From: Anabaena lutea FACHB-196
GTDB lineage: Bacteria; Cyanobacteriota; Cyanobacteriia; Cyanobacteriales; Nostocaceae
Direction: 5' to 3'
Length of the DNA stretch: 64,000 nucleotides
Assembly (NCBI RefSeq): GCF_014698305.1
Contig: NZ_JACJST010000018.1
Coordinates: 1-64,000 of the forward strand
Positions 52,759-59,742 of the stretch are shown one piece after another. How positions within the stretch are numbered: the first letter of the stretch is position 1; each line of letters starts with the position of its first letter. The notes beneath the pieces are model-generated. The model was given only the letters and a program-made list of their open reading frames with translations, was not told the DNA's origin and did no database searches. Position numbers and translations under genes: made by a program.

Positions 52759-53931
52759 ATGGCCAGAATTGAAGAAATTTCCGTCAAAAACTATAGGGTT
52801 TTGCAGAATATTACCCTAAAAGATATCAAACCTTTTTCCGTTTTTCTTGGTCCTAATGGTAGTGGCAAGACTACTTTTTTTGATGTCATAGGTTTTCTTT
52901 CAGATTGCCTCACTACTAATGTTAGAAAAGCCTTAGAAAAGCGGGGAAGATTTCAAGAAGTCATTTCCCGTGATTGTGAAAATCAGGAGATTGAAATTGT
53001 AATAAAGTATCGTGAGGCTAAAGATTCTCCTAAAATCACATATACAGTTGCCATTGCTGTACAAAATGGAGCGCCAATAGTTTCTAGAGAAGCTCTTAAA
53101 TGGAAACGAGGTTCTCATGGTAAACCATTTGATTTTTTGAAGTTTGAAAATGGAAAAGGTGAAGTAATTAGTGGTGAAAATCCAGAAATAAATGACAGTA
53201 GAATCCCTTATCAAATGGATGATCCAAGTTCTCTAGCGATTAAAACTATTGGGCAATTGTCTGATAACCCACGTATTGCTAGTTTACGACGTTTTATTGA
53301 AGGATGGTTTCTCTCTTATTTCATACCAGATCAAGCTCGTCAATTAGCAACTTCTGGTGCAATGGAACACCTCTCTCGTGAAGGAGATAATATTGCCAAT
53401 GTAGTTCAATACCTTGCTGATGAACATCAAGAAACTTTATCCAAAATTTTGAAGTTACTGGCCAGTCGTGTTCCCCAGTTAGAGAAAGTAGAATCTGAAC
53501 CAACAATTGATGGTAGATTGGCTCTTTTATTTAAAGATGCGCCTTTTACTAAACCATTTTTAGCAAGGTTTTCCTCAGATGGGACACTCAAGTTACTAGC
53601 ATATTTAATATTATTGAATGATCCAAACCCACCTCAGCTACTTTGCATTGAAGAGCCAGAAAATGGTCTGCATCACAAGCTTCTTGACTCTTTGAGCGAA
53701 GAGTTAAAGGCATATTCACAACGCGCACAAGTTTTTGTTTCTACTCACTCTCCATTCTTTGTAAATACCATCAAAGATGCCAAACAACTTTGGATTTTTC
53801 AACGTGATGATAATGGCTATGCAACTGTTACAAGGGCTGATCAAATCCCTAATGCTAAACATTTTATAGAGTCCGAAGCAGGTTTAGGTGATCTCTGGTC
53901 TGAAGGATATCTAAGAGGATTACCTTATTAG
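52759..53931 (+). CDS. AAA/OLD-like ATPase, module A of the island
   Basis: A protein of 390 residues from the ATG at 52759 (MARIEEISVKNYR); an upstream ATG at 52681 in the same frame would add 26 residues unlike the family start. It is an SMC/ABC-type ATPase of the AAA_21/OLD group. The P-loop GPNGSGKTT is at 31-39, Walker B LLCIEEPENGLHH at about 294-306, and the H-loop VSTHSPFF near 327-334. The gene after it encodes a DUF4276 protein (11-bp gap). Such pairs resemble known two-gene defence systems (RloA/RloB, PARIS AriA/AriB), in which the ATPase senses a phage product and the TOPRIM partner cuts nucleic acid. The exact type is not identified. Confidence 0.85.
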   Translation: MARIEEISVKNYRVLQNITLKDIKPFSVFLGPNGSGKTTFFDVIGFLSDCLTTNVRKALEKRGRFQEVISRDCENQEIEIVIKYREAKDSPKITYTVAIAVQNGAPIVSREALKWKRGSHGKPFDFLKFENGKGEVISGENPEINDSRIPYQMDDPSSLAIKTIGQLSDNPRIASLRRFIEGWFLSYFIPDQARQLATSGAMEHLSREGDNIANVVQYLADEHQETLSKILKLLASRVPQLEKVESEPTIDGRLALLFKDAPFTKPFLARFSSDGTLKLLAYLILLNDPNPPQLLCIEEPENGLHHKLLDSLSEELKAYSQRAQVFVSTHSPFFVNTIKDAKQLWIFQRDDNGYATVTRADQIPNAKHFIESEAGLGDLWSEGYLRGLPY

Positions 53932-53942
53932 TATTAGCAATT

Positions 53943-54527
53943 ATGCACATCGAGTTTTTAGTAGAAGAATCTTCAACTGCAACTGCTTTAAAGTTTATTG
54001 TCCCCAAAATTATAGGTGATATACATACTTTTGAAGTTCATAATTTTGGCAATAAAAATAGCCTTTTAAAAAGATTACCTGAACGTATGAAAACTTATGC
54101 TAGTTTTATACCGGATGACTGGCGAATAGTGATTTTAGTAGATGAAGATAGAGCAAATTGTCAAGAATTAAAAAAGAAGCTCTGTGATGCTAGTAGTGTT
54201 GTAACTACAAAAAAAGGAAATATTGTTCTTCATCGAATTGTTGTAGAAGAACTTGAATCTTGGTTTATAGGTGATGTAGCAGCAATCAGGGCTGAATATG
54301 AAAAAATCCCTGTTTCTTTATCCCAGCAAGCCAAATTTCGTAATCCAGATGCTATCAAAGGTGGGACATGGGAAGAATTAGATAAGATACTCAAAAAGTA
54401 TGGCTATGAGACAGGGTTGCAAAAAATTGACTTTGCCCAGAAAGTATCGCCCCACATGGATGTAGAAAACAATCAATCAAGAAGTTTCCAAGTTTTTCGT
54501 GATGGATTAAGAAGAATTATAACCTGA
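53943..54527 (+). CDS. DUF4276 TOPRIM-like effector, module A
   Basis: A 194-residue protein of the DUF4276 type. The early Glu (FLVEESST, residues 8-9) and the VILVDEDRANC block near residues 68-78 follow the Glu...DxD pattern of TOPRIM nucleases. Further conserved parts are EELESWFIGD near residues 102-111, KFRNPDAI near 131-138 and ENNQSRSFQVF near 178-188, all repeated in the paralogue at 56925. It is likely the effector for the ATPase 11 bp upstream. Nuclease function is inferred from motif and pairing. Confidence 0.8.
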   Translation: MHIEFLVEESSTATALKFIVPKIIGDIHTFEVHNFGNKNSLLKRLPERMKTYASFIPDDWRIVILVDEDRANCQELKKKLCDASSVVTTKKGNIVLHRIVVEELESWFIGDVAAIRAEYEKIPVSLSQQAKFRNPDAIKGGTWEELDKILKKYGYETGLQKIDFAQKVSPHMDVENNQSRSFQVFRDGLRRIIT

Positions 54528-54591
54528 AAAAACTACTTAATTTATAACCTTGCTATCCTAGAAATAGCAAACTTCAAGGAGAAAACAAATC

Positions 54592-55014
54592 ATGGAAGAA
54601 TTACTAGAACTCAGAGAATTAGTCCTTGCTGGCAACCTAGAAGCGACTCTATCTTTAATTGATGAATTAGAGGAAATCAGCAAAGAAGATAAAATCAATA
54701 AAATTTATAGCTATTGTGTAGTGCTTTTAGTTCATTTAATTAAACAACAGGCAGAAAAAAGGACAACTCATTCTTGGGATGTTTCCATTCGCAATGCTAT
54801 TGACGCAATTGATCGGATCAACAAACGCCGAAAAGCTGGAGGATATTACATGGACAAAAAAGAAATAGAAGAAATTTTAGCAGAAGCTTATAATCGCGCT
54901 TTAGATAATGCTTCTTTAGAAGCTTTTGGCGGAATTTATGATGAATTAACCTTAAAAAATATGGTAGATCAAGAATTGATTTTCAAACAGGCATTAAATT
55001 TTATTTTTAATTAA
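54592..55014 (+). CDS. DUF29-family protein
   Basis: A 140-residue all-helical protein of the DUF29 family, which is abundant in cyanobacteria. The typical core is HLIKQQAEKRTTHSWDVSIRNAIDAI (residues 47-72) followed by KAGGYYMDKKEIEEILAEAY. The function is unknown; DUF29 genes are often near Uma2 and toxin-antitoxin-type genes. A good ribosome-binding site (aaggag) lies 10 bp ahead of the ATG. It sits between the two ATPase modules. Confidence 0.82.
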   Translation: MEELLELRELVLAGNLEATLSLIDELEEISKEDKINKIYSYCVVLLVHLIKQQAEKRTTHSWDVSIRNAIDAIDRINKRRKAGGYYMDKKEIEEILAEAYNRALDNASLEAFGGIYDELTLKNMVDQELIFKQALNFIFN

Positions 55015-55095
55015 ATCAAGTGCGATGGCCATCAATGAAAAAATACTTTTACTATTTATTATCTACAATTAATAAACAAAATCTAGGAGAATAAT

Positions 55096-55680
55096 ATGGA
55101 AATACAAACTCGTAAACATACTTATACACCTGAAGAATATTTAGAACTAGAAGAAAAAGCACTTTATAAAAGTGAATATCGGGATGGAGAAATTGTACCT
55201 ATGACTGGTGGGACTGGTAATCATAACAAAATTACACTAGCTATTGCTGCTATTTTACTCTATGCTCTCAGACGCAAAAACCATGAAGTTTTTATGGGAG
55301 ATATGCGTTTATGGATACCAGAATATAAAGAATATACATATCCTGACGTAATTGTAACTGATGGAAAGGTTCTTTATACAGGTAAAAATAATACTACCGT
55401 TACTAATCCTTTATTAATTGTTGAGGTATTATCTAAGTCTACAAAAAATTATGACCAAGGTGATAAATTTACTTTTTATCGTTCTATTCCGCAATTTAAA
55501 GAATATGTTTTAGTGGAACAAAATCAATATCAGGTGATGCACTATAGCAAAACTAATGACGAAGAATGGATTTTTCGGGAATATAAATCTGAAAATGATC
55601 TTGTTAAGTTACAACATCTTGATTTTGAAATTAGTTTAATTGACATTTATCAAGATGTTAATTTTGAGGATAAAGAATAA
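55096..55680 (+). CDS. Uma2-family (DUF820) putative nuclease
   Basis: A 194-residue Uma2 protein with a complete PD-(D/E)xK-type core: YTPEEYLELEEKALYKSEYR at the start, DGEIVPMTGGTGNHNKI, the Asp in TYPDVIVTDG near residue 86, LIVEVLSKST near 109-118 and FKEYVLVEQN near 137-146. aggaga is 6 bp before the ATG. It is separated by 81 bp from the DUF29 gene and 54 bp from ATPase B. It might be part of the island or an independent passenger. Confidence 0.87.
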   Translation: MEIQTRKHTYTPEEYLELEEKALYKSEYRDGEIVPMTGGTGNHNKITLAIAAILLYALRRKNHEVFMGDMRLWIPEYKEYTYPDVIVTDGKVLYTGKNNTTVTNPLLIVEVLSKSTKNYDQGDKFTFYRSIPQFKEYVLVEQNQYQVMHYSKTNDEEWIFREYKSENDLVKLQHLDFEISLIDIYQDVNFEDKE

Positions 55681-55734
55681 ATAATGCCATCAATTTTAAA
55701 CCATCCTCTTAAAAAAAGCGTTGAATGGTGAGTT

Positions 55735-56928
55735 ATGAAAATAGAAAGTATGCGTCTAAAAAACTTTAAAGCTTTCAAAGACGTGGAAATTAAAAAAATT
55801 CCTAAAATGTGCGTTTTTGTCGGTGCAAATGGTACAGGTAAAACAACCCTTTTTAATGTATTTAGTTTTTTAAAAGATGCTTTAACTGATAATGTTCATG
55901 TTGCCCTCACTAAATTAGGAGGAAGTAAAGGATTTCAGGAAGTAAGAAGCCGCAATTCAACCGGACCGATAGAAATTGAATTGAAATTTCGTATTCCTCA
56001 AGGTGAAAAATCCCCATTAGTTACCTATTCTTTAACAATCAACGAAGAAGATGGTCGCCCTATAATAGAAAAAGAGATTCTTCAATACCGAAGAGGTAGT
56101 AAAGGTCAGCCTTGGCGATTTATTGATTTTTCCAAAGGCAAGGGACAGGCTGTTATCAATGAGCCTGATCAGGTTATAGATGAAAAAGAATTAAAACGAG
56201 AAGACCACGAGTTAAAATCTCCAGATATCCTTGCATTGAAAGGTTTGGCACAATTTGAAAAATTTCCGGCAAGTAAAGCAATTGGTGATTTGCTTGAAAA
56301 CTGGCATATTTCTGACTTTTACATCCAACAAGCGCGACAAGAAAGGGAATCGAGTTATGCAGAACACCTCTCAAAAGAGGGTGAAAACTTAGCAAGTGTG
56401 ACAGAATTTCTCTATAGAAGACACCCTGATATTTTCCAGAAAATCATTGAAAAGCTGAAACAACGAGTTCCTGGTATCAGCGAAGTTGATTCAAAAATTA
56501 CTGAAGAAGGGCGGGTATTGCTGCGGTTTAAAGATGGCGATTTTCATGATCCTTTTTTAGCGCGGTATGTTTCTGATGGAACTATCAAAATGTTTGCTTA
56601 TTTAGTGCTTTTGTATGACCCAAAACCTCATCCACTGCTATGTGTGGAAGAACCAGAAAATCAACTTTATCCTAAACTTCTTTATGAACTTGCAGAAGAA
56701 TTTAGAGAATATGCACGCAAAGGTGGTCAGGTTTTTGTCTCCACTCATTCCCCTGATTTTTTAAATGGTTGCGAACTAGAAGAGGTATTCTGGTTACAAA
56801 AAGAAAGAGGTTATACAGTAGTCAAGCGAGCGAGTGATGATGAACAAATCACAACATACATGAATGAAGGTGATAAACTTGGCTATCTCTGGCGGCAAGG
56901 TTTTTTTGAGGGGGCAGACCCGCTATGA
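55735..56928 (+). CDS. AAA/OLD-like ATPase, module B of the island
   Basis: A 397-residue paralogue of the ATPase at 52759. The P-loop GANGTGKTTLF is at 30-40, the Walker B region is LLCVEEPENQLYPKLL near 302-317 and the H-loop is VSTHSPDF near 335-342. Shared linker motifs are FHDPFLARYVSDGTIKMFAYL (module A has a close version) and the C-terminal LGYLWRQGFFEG. The 4-bp overlap (atga, 56925-56928) with the DUF4276 gene shows tight coupling. The start ATG is backed by gaatggtgag upstream, a weak ribosome-binding site. Confidence 0.85.
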   Translation: MKIESMRLKNFKAFKDVEIKKIPKMCVFVGANGTGKTTLFNVFSFLKDALTDNVHVALTKLGGSKGFQEVRSRNSTGPIEIELKFRIPQGEKSPLVTYSLTINEEDGRPIIEKEILQYRRGSKGQPWRFIDFSKGKGQAVINEPDQVIDEKELKREDHELKSPDILALKGLAQFEKFPASKAIGDLLENWHISDFYIQQARQERESSYAEHLSKEGENLASVTEFLYRRHPDIFQKIIEKLKQRVPGISEVDSKITEEGRVLLRFKDGDFHDPFLARYVSDGTIKMFAYLVLLYDPKPHPLLCVEEPENQLYPKLLYELAEEFREYARKGGQVFVSTHSPDFLNGCELEEVFWLQKERGYTVVKRASDDEQITTYMNEGDKLGYLWRQGFFEGADPL

Positions 56929-57482
56929 GAGAGCTTGTTTTTGTATTAGAAGAACCATCCGCAAGAGCAATGATTCAAGGAATTTTACCAAATATAATAT
57001 TAGAAGCAAATATAAATGTTAGGTATATTGTTTTTGAGGGTAAACAAGACTTGGAAAAACAGATAACACGAAAACTTCAAGGATATAATAATCCTAACGC
57101 AACATTCATCATTTTACGTGATCAGGATTCTGGCGACTGCCAAATAATTAAAACCAAACTTAAACAAAAATGCGAATCAGCAAATAAGTTTCAATCTATT
57201 GTGTGTATTGCGTGTCGTGAACTAGAAAGCTGGTATATTGCTGATTTAGAGGCGGTGGAAAAAGCTTATGATAAAACCAATCTTTCATTGCTGCAAAATA
57301 AAAATAAATTCCGAAATCCTGATATTCTTGAAAGTCCATCAAAAGAACTAAAATCGCTAGTGCCTGAATACCAGAAAATAAACGGCTCAAGAATCATAGC
57401 ACCTTACTTGAATCTTGAAAACACACGCTCCCGCAGTTTTTATTACTTTATTAATTCAATCAAAAAAATTATTCAATCTTAA
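56925..57482 (+). CDS. DUF4276 TOPRIM-like effector, module B
   Basis: A 185-residue paralogue of the module A effector. TOPRIM-like residues are the early Glu pair (FVLEEPSA) and IILRDQDSGDC, where the acidic triad has D-Q-D instead of D-E-D. CRELESWYIAD, KFRNPDIL and ENTRSRSFYYF are shared with module A. It starts with the ATG that overlaps the ATPase B stop, so translation is coupled. It is the last gene of the island; a weak hairpin (57576-57596) follows before the convergent SDR gene. Confidence 0.8.
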   Translation: MRELVFVLEEPSARAMIQGILPNIILEANINVRYIVFEGKQDLEKQITRKLQGYNNPNATFIILRDQDSGDCQIIKTKLKQKCESANKFQSIVCIACRELESWYIADLEAVEKAYDKTNLSLLQNKNKFRNPDILESPSKELKSLVPEYQKINGSRIIAPYLNLENTRSRSFYYFINSIKKIIQS

Positions 57483-57575
57483 AGTGTTCAAATTAGAATA
57501 AAGTATTCCTCGTCGTTATTTCCCCTTGAACCTACTTATTACTGCTTTAGATTAAGTATAATTAAAAGTGTAAAA

Positions 57576-57596
57576 GATGAAGCATGAAACTTCATC
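57576..57596. terminator. Weak hairpin between convergent genes
   Basis: Arms gatgaag / cttcatc with a 7-nt loop. There is no T-run. It lies between the end of the island and the end of the SDR gene at 57632. Confidence 0.3.
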
Positions 57597-57631
57597 CCTA
57601 CGACTATATTTAAAACAACCCCAAGCCAAAT

Positions 57632-58354
57632 TTAAACAGCAGGCTTTTCATATAAACGCAAAAGACTACCATTCACCATAGATGCAGCATCAGACGCAAG
57701 CCAAGCGGTAAACTCACCAATATCCTCAGTTGTAATCCAACTTGGTTGACTCTGTTCTTGACTAACACGAGTTGCTACCCAACTATGGATAATAACTTCA
57801 TTAATTCGCACACCACTATTCTTATTTTCAGCTATCAATATCTGAGCTAACATAAGTTGTCCAGCCGCTGGAATGCTGACTAAACTAACATTAGGAACGG
57901 GATTTTCCGCTGCTGCTCCTCCTATGAGTGTGTAACTAGCGCCCTTTTGTTCTTTCAAAAGAGGCAGAAAAGTACGAGCAGTGATAAAATGACTGGTTAA
58001 ATTGCTATTCAGGTATTGTTGCCATTCAGCGATTGATACCTGTGTTATCGGCTTGTTTCCAAACCACCAACCTCCAAGGGAAGCAACCACAGCATCAAGT
58101 TTACCAAACTGCTTGAGTATTTGGTCACGAATGCGTTCTGCATCTTCAATTTGGCTAATTTCTCCGACGATGGGAATAAAATTGTCGGGTGTGGCAATGT
58201 CACCTAAATATGTGCGTAGTTCCTCTAGTTTTTCGGCTTTACGAGATGGGACTGCAACGATCGCACCAGCTTTGAGAAATGACCGCACAATGCCTTCACC
58301 TACATTACCTGCACCGCCGGGGATAAATACGACTTTACCTGCTAATTTGCTCAT
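57632..58354 (-). CDS. Short-chain dehydrogenase/reductase (SDR)
   Basis: A 240-residue SDR. It starts with GKVVFIPGGAGNVGEGIV (Rossmann GGxGxxG variant GGAGNVG near residues 13-19). The usual catalytic YxxxK is not evident: where it is expected the sequence reads SLVSIPAAGQLMLAQ, so Tyr and Lys appear to be replaced, and catalysis by the usual mechanism is doubtful. It lies 33 bp after the second SDR gene, in the same operon, under the divergent HxlR regulator. Confidence 0.85.
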   Translation of the reverse strand: MSKLAGKVVFIPGGAGNVGEGIVRSFLKAGAIVAVPSRKAEKLEELRTYLGDIATPDNFIPIVGEISQIEDAERIRDQILKQFGKLDAVVASLGGWWFGNKPITQVSIAEWQQYLNSNLTSHFITARTFLPLLKEQKGASYTLIGGAAAENPVPNVSLVSIPAAGQLMLAQILIAENKNSGVRINEVIIHSWVATRVSQEQSQPSWITTEDIGEFTAWLASDAASMVNGSLLRLYEKPAV

Positions 58355-58387
58355 AATTAAGCTCCTTTTGTTTTTCTAAACAGATAT

Positions 58388-59143
58388 TTAAGCAGCCAAA
58401 ATCCCACCATCTACTGCCAGAGTATGACCATTGATAAAATCAGCAGCATCAGAACAAAGCCAGAGAACAGCATTAGCAATGTCATCAGGTTGTCCCAAAC
58501 GTCCAGCCGGCACAAAACTTTCAAAAGCTTTAGAATTGCCGCCTGTAGCCTGATTTAGCATCTCAGTTTCAATAGGGCCAGGAGCAATCGCATTAATCCG
58601 AATTTTTTGGGCTGCATATTCTAATGCAGCTGATTTTGTCAGCATCACCACAGCAGCTTTTGAGGTGTCATACAGGGAAAGTCCAGGTGATAATGGACGG
58701 AAACCGTTAATAGATGAAGTGTTAACAATCGCTCCCCCATTCCCTTGAGCTAACATCTGGGCAATTTCGTATTTCAAACAGAGAAAAACACCCTTAACGT
58801 TAACTCCAAAAAGTCGGTCATAAGCTTGCGCTGATTGGTCTGCTAACAAGGCATTTTCCCCCAGCAGTCCCGCATTATTAAAGGCGATATCAAGGCTACC
58901 AAAGGTATTCACTGTGGAGTTAATGAGTGCTTTTACATCTGCCTCTTGAGCTACATCTGCTTTCACAAATAAACCGTCGCTACCAGCTTCACGAATGAGA
59001 CGGGTAGTTTCATTACCTTCTTCTTCCCGTCTACCAGCCACTACAACCTTAGCCCCTGCACGAGCAAATGCGATCGCACTTGTGCGTCCAATTCCAGAAG
59101 TTCCACCCGTAACTAGGGCAACTTTGTTTGCTAATGAGTTCAT
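58388..59143 (-). CDS. Short-chain dehydrogenase/reductase (classical SDR)
   Basis: A 251-residue classical SDR from the ATG at 59143 (MNSLANKVALVTGG); the longer frame to 59269 would run over the regulator gene and is rejected. The coenzyme loop is TGGTSGIGR (residues 12-20). NNAG is near 90, the catalytic Ser is in VNTSSINGF, and YDTSKAA gives Tyr and Lys of YxxxK. The end (GHTLAVDGGILAA) is typical of FabG-like enzymes. The coenzyme is probably NADPH because of Arg residues after strand 2 (AGRREEE). The substrate is unknown. It is first in the two-gene SDR operon. Confidence 0.92.
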   Translation of the reverse strand: MNSLANKVALVTGGTSGIGRTSAIAFARAGAKVVVAGRREEEGNETTRLIREAGSDGLFVKADVAQEADVKALINSTVNTFGSLDIAFNNAGLLGENALLADQSAQAYDRLFGVNVKGVFLCLKYEIAQMLAQGNGGAIVNTSSINGFRPLSPGLSLYDTSKAAVVMLTKSAALEYAAQKIRINAIAPGPIETEMLNQATGGNSKAFESFVPAGRLGQPDDIANAVLWLCSDAADFINGHTLAVDGGILAA

Positions 59144-59164
59144 TGTCTTTACTCCAGTTCCAGC

Positions 59165-59175
59165 ACTACAGTAGT
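59165..59175. promoter_or_regulatory. Candidate HxlR operator between regulator and SDR operon
   Basis: actac-a-gtagt is a perfect 5-bp palindrome with a central base in the 69-bp gap between the divergent SDR and HxlR starts. HxlR/DUF24 regulators often bind short tact/agta-type palindromes beside their own gene. It is short, so chance is possible. Confidence 0.35.
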
Positions 59176-59212
59176 CTGATTGAATGGAATTTTTTTGACA
59201 AGTAGGCACTTT

Positions 59213-59578
59213 ATGGTTCCCAAGGAACAGCGTCCAATTCTCCTGAGTCAAGACTGCCCTGTACGACAAATGCTTGATATAGTGGGAGATAAATGGACAC
59301 CACTAATTTTGTGTATCCTGCGTTCTGGAACTATACGATATGGTGATTTTCAACGCCAGATTCCGGGAATATCCAAAAAGATGCTGACGCAAACTCTCAG
59401 ACAGTTAGAATCAGACGGAATTGTTGAACGTACTGTTTATCCAGTCGTACCGCCAAAAGTAGAATATAAACTTACGCCCTTTGGTGAAAAATTAATTGAA
59501 CCCATCGCCGTATTAGCAGATTGGGCTTGGCAACATCAAGAGGAATTAAATCTTATTTATAAACGTAACCGGATGTAA
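59213..59578 (+). CDS. HxlR-family transcriptional regulator
   Basis: A protein of 121 residues from the ATG at 59213; an upstream TTG is less likely. The HxlR (DUF24) winged helix-turn-helix is complete: CPVRQMLDIVGDKWTPLILC near residues 15-34, RYGDFQRQIPGISKKMLTQTLRQLESDGIV, and then the wing YPVVPPKVEYKLTPFGEKL. The conserved N-terminal Cys (in QDCPVR) is the redox or electrophile sensor in many members. It is divergent from the SDR operon and probably regulates it in response to reactive carbonyls or quinones (inference from family and layout). Confidence 0.9.
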   Translation: MVPKEQRPILLSQDCPVRQMLDIVGDKWTPLILCILRSGTIRYGDFQRQIPGISKKMLTQTLRQLESDGIVERTVYPVVPPKVEYKLTPFGEKLIEPIAVLADWAWQHQEELNLIYKRNRM

Positions 59579-59629
59579 TTACAGCAGGAGTCAGGAGTAA
59601 TATCATGTCCATTTGAATACTTGTCATTT

Positions 59630-59742
59630 AGACTGACGCGGAGACACGGAGACACGGAGACGCGGGGAAAATTAAGAATTACCTGTTCCCTGTTCCCTGT
59701 TCCCTGTTCCCTGTTTACGAATTACGAATTACGAATTACGAA
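59630..59742. repeat. Tandem gacacgg, ctgttcc and attacga heptamers
   Basis: Three consecutive short-repeat runs: gagacacg units (59636-59667), about five ctgttcc units (59683-59715) and about four attacga units (59718-59742). The stop codon of the kinase at 59743 (minus strand) is directly at the edge of the last run. Confidence 0.8.

Noticed and set aside
59144-59269. Longer start for the SDR at 58388
   Set aside because: The extra 42 residues precede the Rossmann start, match nothing and cover the regulator promoter and start.
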